Source of the DNA: Ideonella dechloratans
Lineage (GTDB): Bacteria > Pseudomonadota > Gammaproteobacteria > Burkholderiales > Burkholderiaceae_C
Direction: 5' to 3'
DNA: 64,000 nucleotides
NCBI RefSeq assembly: GCF_021049305.1
Contig: NZ_CP088081.1
Location: 372,001 to 436,000 of the forward strand
Each line of letters opens with the position of its first letter. Position 1 is the stretch's first letter. A model generated the notes under the pieces. It did not search any database. It had not been told where the DNA came from and saw nothing but the letters and a program-made list of their open reading frames with translations. Both the position numbers and the translations under genes were made by a program. Shown piece by piece: positions 1 to 7,596 of the stretch.

Positions 1-134
1 TGCACCATGGCGGCCATCGCTTCGGCCCCCACTTCCTGCGGGCAGACGTAGCTCGCCAACGCCAGCTGCGAGAACAGCAGCGACAACACCACGAAGAACG
101 CGGTGGTCAGGCGGTGGAGGCGCAGGCTGAGCAT
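1..134 (-). CDS. Secreted hypothetical protein of the copper cluster (partial, N-terminus only)
   Basis: The first 44 codons lie on the minus strand with ATG at 132-134, and the rest is beyond the window edge. The visible part is a signal peptide: basic residues (RLHR), a long hydrophobic stretch rich in L, V and F, and an A-L-A-S cleavage region, followed by one cysteine in YVCPQ. It comes last in the leftward copper run, 70 bp beyond the CusF-like gene. Short secreted proteins with this N-terminus are common in Burkholderiales copper clusters, but I know of no assigned function. Confidence 0.6.
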   Translation of the reverse strand, partial: MLSLRLHRLTTAFFVVLSLLFSQLALASYVCPQEVGAEAMAAMV

Positions 135-204
135 AGATGGCGACAGCTTAGAGGGGCTGAGGCAGGCAGGCCTTGACCTAAGACAAGTCCCGCCCGGCTT
201 CGGC

Positions 205-540
205 TTACTTCGCCACTTCGATGGCGGTCACGGTCAGTGCGCCGTTGAGGTTCTCGGCAGCGAACTTGACCTTGTCCCCCGATTTGATGCTTTCGAGCAG
301 CTTCGGGTTCGCGACCTTGAAGACCATCGTCATGCCGGGCATGTCGAGGTTGGCGATGGGGCCGTGCTTGAGCGTGACCTTGCCCTGCTCCTTGTCCACC
401 TTGCGGACTTCACCGTCGCTCGCCGGTGCGACTGCGGCTGCACCCTCCGGATGATGGGCGGAGTGGTCCGCAGTCGACTGGGCGTGCGCCGCGGTGGCCA
501 GGGCGAACAGGACGGCTGCGGTGATGTGAATGAGTTTCAT
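205..540 (-). CDS. CusF-like periplasmic copper-binding protein
   Basis: The 111-residue protein has a clear signal peptide (MKLIHITAAVLFALATAAHA). A His-containing linker (DHSAHH) precedes a small OB-fold domain carrying the CusF signature DMPGMTMVFKV, whose methionines and upstream His are the Cu(I)/Ag(I) ligands in CusF. CusF-family proteins carry periplasmic Cu(I) to an efflux system or keep it bound. The gene lies 12 bp beyond the DUF411 gene in a same-strand run with the cupredoxin, oxidase and TolC genes, so it is probably co-transcribed. No CusA/CusB pump genes are visible, so its partner is unknown; the TolC-like protein is one candidate. Confidence 0.85.
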   Translation of the reverse strand: MKLIHITAAVLFALATAAHAQSTADHSAHHPEGAAAVAPASDGEVRKVDKEQGKVTLKHGPIANLDMPGMTMVFKVANPKLLESIKSGDKVKFAAENLNGALTVTAIEVAK

Positions 541-552
541 GGATAGATTCCT

Positions 553-1011
553 TCAAGCTTTGGGGTAGGCGGCGAACACGGTCTCGTGTCCGCTCTTGTC
601 GATGAGAAAGACGTTGTAGGGGTCCTTGCGGGCGCCCATTTCCATGCCGGGTGAGCCTGGCGGCATGCTGGGTACGGCCAAGCCGACGGCCTTGGGTTTC
701 AAGGCCAGCAGGCGCTTGACCTCGTCGGCCGGCACATGACCTTCCAAGGTATAGCTTCCAACTGTCGCCGTGTGGCAGCTGCCGAACCTCTCAGGCATCC
801 CGAGTCGCTGCCGAACAGCGCCGGTGTCTTCGACCAACGTCAACTTGACTGGGAACCCAGCAGCCTTCAGATGGTCGGCCCAGGCGCCGCAGCAGCCGCA
901 AGACGGGTTCTTGAAGACCTCGACTTGAGGCAGCGAGGTCGCCGCAATGGCCGGGAGCGAGGCGAGCGCCGTCGCACCCCAGGCCAGAGAGATGAGACGG
1001 CGCCGGTTCAC
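553..1011 (-). CDS. DUF411 domain secreted metal-binding protein
   Basis: The 152-residue protein starts MNRRRLISLAW with a hydrophobic export signal ending near AIAA; the twin Arg could be Tat-type. The mature part opens with a thioredoxin-like strand (VEVFKNPSC) and the CGCCGAW cysteine cluster typical of DUF411. The conserved CHTATVGSYTLEGHVP and KAVGLAVPSMPPGSPGME segments follow. DUF411 proteins recur in copper and silver resistance clusters and are thought to bind metal in the periplasm. The ATG overlaps the TGA of the cupredoxin gene (ATGA, 1008-1011), which indicates translational coupling. Confidence 0.85.
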   Translation of the reverse strand: MNRRRLISLAWGATALASLPAIAATSLPQVEVFKNPSCGCCGAWADHLKAAGFPVKLTLVEDTGAVRQRLGMPERFGSCHTATVGSYTLEGHVPADEVKRLLALKPKAVGLAVPSMPPGSPGMEMGARKDPYNVFLIDKSGHETVFAAYPKA

Positions 1012-1505
1012 TTGACGACGACCTTGCCGACCATGCCGGCTTCGAAGTGGGCGGGCATCAGACAGGCGAACTGGTACTCGCCGGCCTTGGTGAACTGCCA
1101 GACGATGTCGCCCTTCGCGCCGGGCTTGACGTGCGCCATGTTCGCGTCGGCGTGTTCCATGTTCGGGAACTTGCGCATCATCTCAGCGTGTTCCTTCAGC
1201 TCCTCGACGGTGCCCAGGACCATCTCGTGCATCACCGCCCCATTATTGGTGGCGATGAATTTCACGGTTTCGCCCCGCTTGATGGTGACCAGGTCAGGTG
1301 TGAAACGCATCGTGTCACTCATGTCGACCTTGATGGTTCGGGTCACCTTCTTCGGGTCGCCTTCGCGGCCGAACGCGCGCTCTTCAACCTTGGATGCGTC
1401 GAAGACATGCGCCTTCATCGGGTGACTTTCGTCGCCATGGGCGTAGGCGCCCGCAGAGTTCAGGGCAGCCAGGGCGGCGATGGTGACGATGTGCAGCTTC
1501 TTCAT
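1008..1505 (-). CDS. Cupredoxin-family periplasmic copper protein
   Basis: The protein has 165 residues, a signal peptide (MKKLHIVTIAALAALNSAGAYA) and a plastocyanin/azurin-like domain. Type-1 copper ligands can be read directly: a His in GAVMHEMVLG, then Cys and His in QFACLMPAHFEAGMVGK, with Met downstream. I chose the ATG at 1503-1505 because it is preceded by a purine-rich site (GAGAGAAAGA) and begins a proper signal peptide; the longer open frame upstream is antisense spill into the oxidase gene. It lies 14 bp beyond the multicopper oxidase and probably serves it as an electron or copper carrier. Confidence 0.9.
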   Translation of the reverse strand: MKKLHIVTIAALAALNSAGAYAHGDESHPMKAHVFDASKVEERAFGREGDPKKVTRTIKVDMSDTMRFTPDLVTIKRGETVKFIATNNGAVMHEMVLGTVEELKEHAEMMRKFPNMEHADANMAHVKPGAKGDIVWQFTKAGEYQFACLMPAHFEAGMVGKVVVK

Positions 1506-1519
1506 GGGAATTCTTTCTC

Positions 1520-2887
1520 TCAGTGGCCGGTGTGGCCGTTGGGTTTGCGAACTTGCAGAGTGTTGGCATCGGCGACGGGTGCTGTCGCTCGGGGTGCCTC
1601 GGAGACGTCGGCGGTGTATTCGGATGCGACGGTGCCGGCCGGGTGCTGATACCAGCCCGGGTCCTTGTAGTCGCCAGGGGCGAGGTTGTCGCGGACCTTC
1701 ACGACGCTGAACATGCCACCCATGCCGACGGGGCCGAAGGGCCCGGTGCCGGTCATCATTGGCAGCGTGTTGTCGGGGATGGGCATCTCCATCTCGGCCA
1801 TGTCGTGCATGCCACGCTCGCCCATCACCATGTAGTCGGGCACCAGGCTCGAAATCTTCTTGGCGACGTCCCGGTGGTCCACACCAATCATCGTGGGCAC
1901 GGCGTGGCCCATCGCGTTCATGGTGTGGTGGGACTTGTGGCAATGGATGGCCCAGTCGCCGGCGATGGCATCGAATTCGATGGCCCGCATCTGGCCCACG
2001 GCGATGTCGGTCGTGACCTCGGGCCAGCGCGCCGACTTCTGCACCCAGCCGCCATCGGTACCCGTCACCTCGAAGTGAGGCCCGTGCATGTGGATGGGGT
2101 GGTTGGTCATCGTCAGGTTACCGACCCGGATGCGGACCTTGTCGCCCGTGCGCGCGACGAAGGGGTCGATGCCCGGGAAGGCTCTGCTGTTCCAGGTCCA
2201 CAGGTTGAAGTCGAGCATGGTGTTGACCTTGGGCGTCGCGCTACCAGGCTCGATGTCATAGGCGTTCAGGATGAAGCCGTAGTCGCGGTCGACCTTGAAC
2301 TGCTTCTGGTCCTTCGGGTGGACGATGAAGAGACCCATCATCCCCATCGCCATCTGCGTCATCTCGTCGGCGTGCGGGTGGTACATGAAGGTGCCCGAAC
2401 GCTGCAGCACGAACTCGTACATGAAGGTCTTGCCGACCTGGATGGGCGGCTGCGTCAGGCCCGTCACACCGTCCATGCCTGAGGGCAACAGGATGCCGTG
2501 CCAGTGCACCGAGGTGACCTCCGGCAGCTTGTTGGTGACGAAGATGCGAATGCGGTCACCCTCGACGGCCTCGATGGTCGGGCCGGGGCTGGAGCCGTTG
2601 TAGCCCCAGAGATTGGCCTTCATGCCGGGCGCGATTTCGCGAACCACCGGCTCGGCGACAAGGTGGAACTCCTTGACGCCATTCTTCATGCGCCACGGCA
2701 GAGACCAGCCGTTGAGGGTCACGATGGGCTGGAAAGGGCGGCCATCGGGGGGAGCGGGGGGCGGCAGGGTGGCAGCTGAGGCCTGGATGACGGCCTCGGG
2801 CAGCAGCGCTGCGCCGGCTTTGCTGACGGCCGCTGCACCGAGGAGGGATGCGCCAGCGGCTTTGAAAAAGGTTCTACGGTTGCTCAT
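1520..2887 (-). CDS. Multicopper oxidase, CopA/laccase-like
   Basis: The 455-residue protein carries a Tat-type signal (SNRRTFFKAAG) for folded, copper-loaded export. All four copper-ligand motifs are present: HWHG (residues 128-131), HPH (170-172), HPIHMHG (263-269), and HCH plus a downstream His/Met-rich stretch from residue 315. It is shorter than the roughly 600-residue Pseudomonas CopA and lacks that protein's long Met-rich repeats; a modest Met/His stretch (MGERGMHDMAEMEMP) occurs near residues 355-370. The likely role is oxidation of Cu(I) to less toxic Cu(II) in the periplasm. It is followed by the cupredoxin and preceded by the TolC-like gene on the same strand. Confidence 0.92.
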   Translation of the reverse strand: MSNRRTFFKAAGASLLGAAAVSKAGAALLPEAVIQASAATLPPPAPPDGRPFQPIVTLNGWSLPWRMKNGVKEFHLVAEPVVREIAPGMKANLWGYNGSSPGPTIEAVEGDRIRIFVTNKLPEVTSVHWHGILLPSGMDGVTGLTQPPIQVGKTFMYEFVLQRSGTFMYHPHADEMTQMAMGMMGLFIVHPKDQKQFKVDRDYGFILNAYDIEPGSATPKVNTMLDFNLWTWNSRAFPGIDPFVARTGDKVRIRVGNLTMTNHPIHMHGPHFEVTGTDGGWVQKSARWPEVTTDIAVGQMRAIEFDAIAGDWAIHCHKSHHTMNAMGHAVPTMIGVDHRDVAKKISSLVPDYMVMGERGMHDMAEMEMPIPDNTLPMMTGTGPFGPVGMGGMFSVVKVRDNLAPGDYKDPGWYQHPAGTVASEYTADVSEAPRATAPVADANTLQVRKPNGHTGH

Positions 2888-2901
2888 GCTTGTTGTCCTT
2901 C

Positions 2902-4302
2902 TCAGTGGCCGCCAGATTGGCTCGATTCGGTCGCCTTGGCGGCGCCGACGCCGCTACCACCGCTTGGCGAGCGCCCCGTGACCGCGGTTTGCAGGTTGGT
3001 CTCAGCCAACCAGTAGTCGCGCAGTGCCTCGACGGCCCCGACGACGCCGGTCACCTGGTCCTTGGAGTCGGACAACAGGTCAAACACGCTGGCCAGCATC
3101 CCGTTGTAGCGAAGCAGGTTCTCCTCGGAGATGCGCTTGCGCAGCGGCACCACCTCGTCCCGGAAGTGCTTCGCCACGTCATAGGACGTCCGGTAGGCCG
3201 AGTACGACTCGCGCACTTCGGAGCGGGCCTTGATGGCTACGGCTGCAGTCCGGTTCATGGACTGCATATAGGTCGCTTCCGCACGAGCCACACGCGCAGA
3301 ACCGAAATCGAACATGGGCAGCTCCAGTTCGATTTCGTAGCCTTGACTGAGTGCCTCGCCCGTGGCGCTCTTGTTCTGGTAGCCCATATGCAAGACGTTT
3401 ACGAAGCGGGTGGCCTTGCTCAGTCCGAGTGACTTGGCAGTGGCCTCGGTCGAACGCTTGGCCATCAGCACGTCCAGCCGCTTGTCCATGGCGGTCTGCT
3501 CGGCATCCTTCGGCTCCGCGGGCGCCGCAGGCAGGTCGGGCAAGCGGTCCGGCAGCTTCACGTCGAGCTGCTCGCCGGAGAGGCCGAGCGCCCGCACCAG
3601 CGCCTCGCGCGCCGCGACGGCCTGGTGCCGCGCCTTGGCCAGGTTGGTGACGGCGTCCGAGTAGAAGGACTGCTCACGCATCTGCGCCAGCTTGCTGAAG
3701 TTGCCCGCCAGGACCATGCGCTTGGCGAGGTCGTTGGAGGCATCGGCGGCTGCCTTGACCTGGGCGTAGTAGCCGACCAGCTGCTGGGCCGCCACGGCTT
3801 CGAAGAACGCCTTGCGCGCCTCGGCTGCCGCACCGACGGACTCGTAGGCCGCTTGCAGCTGAGCCTGTTCGAACCGACGCTGCTCGACCTGCTTGGCCAG
3901 CGGCATGGTCAACAGCCCCAGGACGTTGAAGACGACGGCACGGTCGATTTCGACCACGCCGTTGCCACTCAGCCGCCCGAAGGTGAAAGAGGGGTTGGCC
4001 AAGCGTCCAGCGCGAACCAGGTCGGCCTCGGCGATGCCCAAATCGGCGTAGCTGGCCTGCAGCTCCTTGTTGTTCAGGAGCGCGACCTCAACGGCAGCAT
4101 CTGCGGTCAGTGGCTGCTTGAGCAGTTCCGCGACGCGCGTTGCAGCCGAATCAGCCTGGTCAGCAGACCGCTGATAGGACGGCGACTGGCCGATGCGGTC
4201 CTTAGTGAGCTTGTCGACGGAGTCGAACCCGCCGTCCTGCGAGAAAGAAGCGCAGCCCGTCAGCACAAGGCCTGCCATTGCAACAGCAGTCAGCCGAATC
4301 AT
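2902..4302 (-). CDS. TolC-family outer-membrane efflux lipoprotein
   Basis: The 466-residue protein begins MIRLTAVAMAGLVLTGCASF, a lipoprotein signal with lipobox LTGC. Two long alpha-helical repeats (around residues 60-240 and 270-430) are rich in Ala, Glu and Arg, as expected for the TolC/OEP fold. Such proteins form the outer-membrane channel of tripartite exporters or stand alone in copper clusters next to a multicopper oxidase. No RND pump or membrane-fusion gene is visible nearby, so its inner-membrane partner is unknown. The start codon overlaps the stop of the preceding small gene (ATGA), which suggests coupled translation. Confidence 0.88.
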   Translation of the reverse strand: MIRLTAVAMAGLVLTGCASFSQDGGFDSVDKLTKDRIGQSPSYQRSADQADSAATRVAELLKQPLTADAAVEVALLNNKELQASYADLGIAEADLVRAGRLANPSFTFGRLSGNGVVEIDRAVVFNVLGLLTMPLAKQVEQRRFEQAQLQAAYESVGAAAEARKAFFEAVAAQQLVGYYAQVKAAADASNDLAKRMVLAGNFSKLAQMREQSFYSDAVTNLAKARHQAVAAREALVRALGLSGEQLDVKLPDRLPDLPAAPAEPKDAEQTAMDKRLDVLMAKRSTEATAKSLGLSKATRFVNVLHMGYQNKSATGEALSQGYEIELELPMFDFGSARVARAEATYMQSMNRTAAVAIKARSEVRESYSAYRTSYDVAKHFRDEVVPLRKRISEENLLRYNGMLASVFDLLSDSKDQVTGVVGAVEALRDYWLAETNLQTAVTGRSPSGGSGVGAAKATESSQSGGH

Positions 4303-4637
4303 GGCTTGCCTCCCTGCATCGGATGGCCCATCCCCGGCATGGACTTCATGTCATGCGCGGGCATGGCGGCATTCGGCGTGGCCGGAGGGGCGGCTGCGGG
4401 GGCGGCTTGGCTGGCCTGGCTGGGTTGAACGCCCTGCTTGGCAGCCGCCGCGCCGACAGCATGGTTCAAGGCTCGCCAGTCGCCTGGTTCGAGGTCCTTG
4501 AACGGCTTGTAGTCCGCGAAGGCTGAGGTGTATTTGAGCTGAGCGGCGGGTTTGGTCGGCTCAGCGGGCTGGGCAATGGCCAGCATCGGGACACAGGCAC
4601 TGATACCTGCGACCCACAACAAGGTGGATTTCTGCAT
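4299..4637 (-). CDS. Small secreted His/Met-containing protein of the copper cluster
   Basis: The 112-residue protein has a signal peptide (MQKSTLLWVAGISACVPMLAIA). A short soluble part (KYTSAFADYKPFKDLEPGDWRAL) is followed by an Ala/Pro-rich linker and a C-terminal HDMKSMPGMGHPMQGG tail that could bind Cu(I). I preferred the ATG at 4635-4637 over the upstream in-frame Met because it begins a canonical signal peptide. The stop overlaps the TolC start by 4 bp. Proteins like this are usually annotated as hypothetical next to copper-type TolC genes; a periplasmic copper-binding or channel-accessory role is an inference. Confidence 0.75.
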   Translation of the reverse strand: MQKSTLLWVAGISACVPMLAIAQPAEPTKPAAQLKYTSAFADYKPFKDLEPGDWRALNHAVGAAAAKQGVQPSQASQAAPAAAPPATPNAAMPAHDMKSMPGMGHPMQGGKP

Positions 4638-4710
4638 GGATTGAACACATCTGACGGACCGAGCGGAACACTCGGAAATGCCTCGCACGCTGGACGCGCG
4701 AGTCCCTGTC

Positions 4711-4728
4711 AGCCTGCTAAGGCAGGCT
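4711..4728. other. Short perfect hairpin between copper genes
   Basis: A 7-bp stem, AGCCTGC / GCAGGCT, encloses a TAAG loop between two leftward genes. There is no U-tract on either strand, so it is more likely an mRNA-stabilising or attenuating hairpin than an intrinsic terminator. Confidence 0.4.
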
Positions 4729-4736
4729 TGGCGGGG

Positions 4737-5129
4737 TCAGATGGCTCTGGGAGGGCGGTCCTGACCTTCCGACTGGAAGTCGGGCGCAGGCGCATTGAGA
4801 GCGGGAAACACGACGGAAGCCACGGGCATGGCATCCGGGGCGGACGGCAGCTCCATCACCATCGCTGCTGCTTGACAGCCGCTGGCACAGATGTGGCAGC
4901 TGTCACTCTTGGCTCCATCGTCGACAGTGGTTACGCCCTTGTCTGCGTGCCTTTGGTCTGCGTGGTCGTCAACGTCGTCGCCGTGCATGCCATGGTGCGC
5001 GTGGCCGACTTCGGCCGCGACTTCATTCGTCTGTCCCGGTTCTGCACAAAGCATGGTCGCGGCCACCGCACCCCGGAAGGGGAGCAGCACGCAAACAAGC
5101 AGCAGAACGAAGATGCGAAAAAGTCTCAC
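4737..5129 (-). CDS. DUF2946-like secreted copper-cluster protein
   Basis: The 130-residue protein starts at a GTG (5127-5129) with an export signal (MRLFRIFVLLLVCVLLPF). A His/Asp-rich stretch (HAHHGMHGDDVDDHADQRHADKG) follows, then a CHICASGCQAA cysteine motif of the kind seen in DUF2946-type proteins near copper genes. His clusters and CxxC-like cysteines suggest metal binding in the periplasm. No strong ribosome-binding site precedes the GTG, so the exact start is tentative. It is the first gene of the leftward copper run beyond cueR. Confidence 0.65.
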   Translation of the reverse strand: MRLFRIFVLLLVCVLLPFRGAVAATMLCAEPGQTNEVAAEVGHAHHGMHGDDVDDHADQRHADKGVTTVDDGAKSDSCHICASGCQAAAMVMELPSAPDAMPVASVVFPALNAPAPDFQSEGQDRPPRAI

Positions 5130-5141
5130 TGACAGAAGCCT

Positions 5142-5170
5142 AGCAGATGTTTGTCAAGTCAATATGTCAA
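5142..5170 (-). promoter_or_regulatory. Possible promoter for the leftward copper genes
   Basis: The spacer between cueR and the DUF2946-like gene is AT-rich. Read leftward it contains two TTGACA boxes, at 5165-5170 and 5152-5157. A weak -10-like TCTGCT follows the first at 17 bp. There is no CueR-type dyad here, so the leftward genes could have this separate promoter or be read through from cueR. Confidence 0.3.
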
Positions 5171-5197
5171 ATAGGGCCGAAGTTTAGCTTTCACGCG

Positions 5198-5656
5198 TCA
5201 GTTCCCATGTTTGCTCGCCACCTGCACAAGGTCCGAGTGGTGGGCGTGGCCGTCTCCACAAGACATCTCGGACGCGAGCGAGTCGATGATGGGGCACTCA
5301 GGTCGGTCATCACCCTTGCAGCCATGCACCAGATGTTCGAGAGCTGCTTTCATGGCCAGAAGTTCCTTGGCCTTCTTGTCCAGTTCCTGAATGTGCTGTA
5401 GGGCCAGCGCCTTGACCTCGCGGCTGGGCCGCCCTCGGTCATGCCAAAGACCCACGAGTTGTCCCACTGTCTGCAGTGAGAAGCCCAGGTCACGGGCGTG
5501 CCGGATGAAGCGAAGCGTCTCCACATCGGCAGCACCGTACTGGCGATACCCAGAGTCGGTCCGCTGGGCCGCAGGCAGCAGTCCCACCTCTTCGTAGTTG
5601 CGAATCATCTTGGCAGACACGCCAGATGCAGTCGCCGCCTGACCGATGTTCATCAT
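5198..5656 (-). CDS. cueR: CueR-type MerR-family copper-responsive regulator
   Basis: The protein has an N-terminal MerR winged helix (IGQAATASGVSAKMIRNYEE), a dimerisation helix, and a C-terminal metal loop HGCKGDDRPECPII. Counted from the second ATG (5651-5653), the loop cysteines fall at 112 and 120 and a serine at 77. These are exactly the CueR ligand and selectivity positions for Cu(I)/Ag(I)/Au(I). The ATG at 5654-5656 has the better-spaced AAGGAA site, so either ATG may be used. A His-containing tail (CGDGHAHHSD) may add metal affinity. Three matching operator-promoters in this island are its probable targets, including the one just upstream of itself. Confidence 0.92.
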   Translation of the reverse strand: MMNIGQAATASGVSAKMIRNYEEVGLLPAAQRTDSGYRQYGAADVETLRFIRHARDLGFSLQTVGQLVGLWHDRGRPSREVKALALQHIQELDKKAKELLAMKAALEHLVHGCKGDDRPECPIIDSLASEMSCGDGHAHHSDLVQVASKHGN

Positions 5657-5694
5657 CAACAAGTTCCTTGAGTCCTTGAGCCGACATCTCGGTC

Positions 5695-5725
5695 AGTCTA
5701 AACCTTCCCCCTGCGGGAGGGTCAA
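5695..5725 (-). promoter_or_regulatory. CueR-type promoter/operator in front of cueR
   Basis: Read leftward: TTGACC (5725-5720), a 19-bp spacer carrying the interrupted dyad ACCCTCC / GGAAGGT, then TAGACT (5700-5695). The overlong 19-bp spacer with a dyad between -35 and -10 is the hallmark of MerR-family promoters, which the metal-bound activator untwists. It implies autoregulation of cueR. Confidence 0.8.
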
Positions 5726-5774
5726 GCCGTTCTGGCAATGAGATGACGGAGGTCAAACGGGGGCCGCGCCTCGC

Positions 5775-5805
5775 TTGACCTTCCTGTAGAGGGAAGGTTC
5801 AAAGT
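5775..5805 (+). promoter_or_regulatory. CueR-type promoter/operator for the chaperone and following genes
   Basis: TTGACC (5775-5780), a 19-bp spacer and CAAAGT (5800-5805), with the dyad GACCTTCC / GGAAGGTT. The layout closely matches the copA/cueO-type CueR operators of enterobacteria. It lies 29 bp upstream of the chaperone start and is divergent from the cueR promoter. Confidence 0.85.
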
Positions 5806-5833
5806 GACCTCACCAACAGCGAAGGAGCTTGTG

Positions 5834-6112
5834 ATGTTCACTTACCAAGTCAACGACATGACCTGCGGTCACTGCGTCAGCGCCATCACGAAGGCAGTCC
5901 TGGCAGTCGATAGCGGCGCGACGGTCGAAGTAGACCTTGCCGAACACATCGTGCGCATCGAGTCGTCCAACGCAGCAGACGACCTGCTCAAGCAGGCCAT
6001 CCAAGGCGCCGGCTACGAGCCCATCGCCGTCAAGCCGACCGTTGGGCGTCCCGCAGCGCAGCGCACCGGTGGTTGCTGCTGCGTTACCGGCGCTGCTCGG
6101 TGCAGCGCTTGA
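5834..6112 (+). CDS. CopZ-like HMA-domain copper chaperone with extra Cys tail
   Basis: The 92-residue protein has one HMA domain with the metal motif MTCGHC near the N-terminus and a typical ending (AIQGAGYEPIAVK). ATG 5834 is chosen because AAGGAG (5822-5827) lies 6 nt upstream. Cytoplasmic chaperones of this family pass Cu(I) to P1B-type ATPases and to CueR. Unusually, about 25 residues follow the HMA domain and include a GGCCCVTG cluster plus one more Cys near the end, offering a second thiol site. The partner ATPase gene lies 2.1 kb downstream on the same strand. Confidence 0.88.
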   Translation: MFTYQVNDMTCGHCVSAITKAVLAVDSGATVEVDLAEHIVRIESSNAADDLLKQAIQGAGYEPIAVKPTVGRPAAQRTGGCCCVTGAARCSA

Positions 6113-6172
6113 TGCCGGTCAATTGAAGCCCGGCAAAAGCTGCCAACCTTGTCACATCTTCAGGAGATAACC

Positions 6173-6676
6173 ATGCGTTCGATTCTCGTTCTCGCTACCG
6201 CCGCCACGTTTGCCGCCGGTGCGTTCGCCCAGGCCGCCCCGTCTGACAAGGACCATGCGGCACATCATCCCGCAGGCGCTTCGGCACCTGCCGCCTCTGT
6301 CAAGGCACCAGCGAAGCCCGCAGCAAAGGCGGCACAGAGGCCGGCTACCGCAGCCAGCACCCCGTCGCCTGCGCAGATGGACACCATGATGAAGTCGATG
6401 CAGGAGATGCACGACAAGATGATGGCGGCCAAGACCCCGGAAGAGCGCCAGGCCCTGATGGCCGACCACATGAAGGCCATGAAGGACGGCATGGACATGA
6501 TGGGGCAGATGAAGGGCGGCAAGTCCTCGATGGGGATGGGTGGCATGGGCGCCAAAGGCGGCATGGAGGGCATGCAGGGTCACCACGACATGATGTCTCA
6601 GCGCATGGACATGATGGAAATGATGATGCAGATGATGATGGACCGCGAGGCAACTCGCTCCGCGCCTGCGAAGTGA
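6173..6676 (+). CDS. Met-rich secreted protein, probable copper binder
   Basis: The 167-residue protein has a signal peptide (MRSILVLATAATFAAGAFA), a His-containing start (DKDHAAHHPAG) and an Ala/Pro/Lys linker. A C-terminal half extraordinarily rich in methionine follows (runs such as MDTMMKSMQEMHDKMM, and later MDMMEMMMQMMMD). Regularly spaced Met and His in a helical, charged context suggests Cu(I)/Ag(I) binding or buffering in the periplasm, like other Met-rich copper proteins. There is a good ribosome-binding site (CAGGAG) before the ATG. I do not recognise a named family. Confidence 0.75.
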   Translation: MRSILVLATAATFAAGAFAQAAPSDKDHAAHHPAGASAPAASVKAPAKPAAKAAQRPATAASTPSPAQMDTMMKSMQEMHDKMMAAKTPEERQALMADHMKAMKDGMDMMGQMKGGKSSMGMGGMGAKGGMEGMQGHHDMMSQRMDMMEMMMQMMMDREATRSAPAK

Positions 6677-6691
6677 CACCCAGGGGCTGCC

Positions 6692-6931
6692 ATGGACCAC
6701 GACCATCACGACGTGCCGCCTTTCTGGCGCTCACCTGCTGGACTGACGCTGCTGGTAGCCCTTGCGGTCGGCGGCTTCTTTCTGGTCAAGGAGCACACCG
6801 CCCACTTGTTGGGTGCTCTGCCCTACCTGCTCTTGCTGGCCTGTCCGTTGATGCATGTCTTCATGCACCACGGCCATGGTCACCAGCACGGGCAACCAAG
6901 GAGTACGGATGATGACCAACGTCGGCAATGA
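6692..6931 (+). CDS. DUF2933 small membrane protein (first copy)
   Basis: The 79-residue protein starts with a His-rich DHDHHD segment. Two hydrophobic helices, around GLTLLVALAVGGFFLV and [18 protein letters not shown], are separated by KEHTAHLLGA. The ACPLMH motif followed by HHGHGHQH is typical of DUF2933, a family found beside copper and silver genes. Its biochemical role is not established; metal contact through the His/Met/Cys residues at the membrane is an inference. The C-terminus overlaps the start of the methyltransferase gene. A paralogue lies at 7597-7848. Confidence 0.8.
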   Translation: MDHDHHDVPPFWRSPAGLTLLVALAVGGFFLVKEHTAHLLGALPYLLLLACPLMHVFMHHGHGHQHGQPRSTDDDQRRQ

Positions 6932-7577
6932 CTACGGCCTTTGGGGCATGGTTCTCGTCAATTCCGTCGTCTTCGTCGGGTTCGCATACAGCTTCTTCAA
7001 GCCGACGAACCTGCGGGACTGGCGCAGCTTTGGCGCGTACAGCGCCTTCGTGGTTGCCCTGTTCGCCGAGATGTACGGATTCCCGCTGACCATCTACCTG
7101 CTGTCGGGATGGCTGGGTACCAAGTTCCCGGGCGTGAACATCTACGGGCACGACGCCGGCCACCTGTGGTGGGTCCTGACCGGCCGACAAGGTGACCCGC
7201 ACTTCGGCGTTCTGCACATCCTGAGCTTTGTCTTCCTCTTTGCCGGGTTTACCTTGCTGTCAAACGCCTGGCATGTGCTGTACCACGCTCAGCGGCGGCA
7301 TCAGCTGGCCAAAGCTGGCCCGTATCGCCGGGTTCGACATCCCCAATACATCGGCTTCGTGGCCATCATGTTCGGGTTCCTGCTGCAGTGGCCGACCTTG
7401 CTGACGCTCGCAATGTTCCCGGTGCTCGTGGTGATGTACGTGCGCCTGGCGATTGCGGAGGAGCGTGACTCCGAGAAGGCCTTCGGCCAGGCTTGGCGCG
7501 ACTACGCGTCCCAGACCCCGCGCTTCATCCCCAAGCTGTCGGGTTGGAACTCCGACCGACCGGTCAACAGTCATTGA
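6909..7577 (+). CDS. Isoprenylcysteine carboxyl methyltransferase-like membrane protein
   Basis: The 222-residue protein has about five hydrophobic helices. It ends in the conserved ICMT/phospholipid-methyltransferase region: GPYRRVRHPQYIGFVAIMFGFLLQWPT, then EERDSEKAFGQAWRDYASQTPRFIP, where the SAM-binding His/Arg and Glu residues lie. ATG 6909 (or the adjacent ATG 6912) follows AAGGAG at 6898-6903. Bacterial homologues are often found in metal-resistance islands without an assigned substrate. It is sandwiched between two DUF2933 genes, overlapping the first by 23 bp, so the three proteins probably act together in the membrane. Confidence 0.82.
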   Translation: MMTNVGNDYGLWGMVLVNSVVFVGFAYSFFKPTNLRDWRSFGAYSAFVVALFAEMYGFPLTIYLLSGWLGTKFPGVNIYGHDAGHLWWVLTGRQGDPHFGVLHILSFVFLFAGFTLLSNAWHVLYHAQRRHQLAKAGPYRRVRHPQYIGFVAIMFGFLLQWPTLLTLAMFPVLVVMYVRLAIAEERDSEKAFGQAWRDYASQTPRFIPKLSGWNSDRPVNSH

Positions 7578-7596
7578 AAGCAGCTCGGACCGCACC

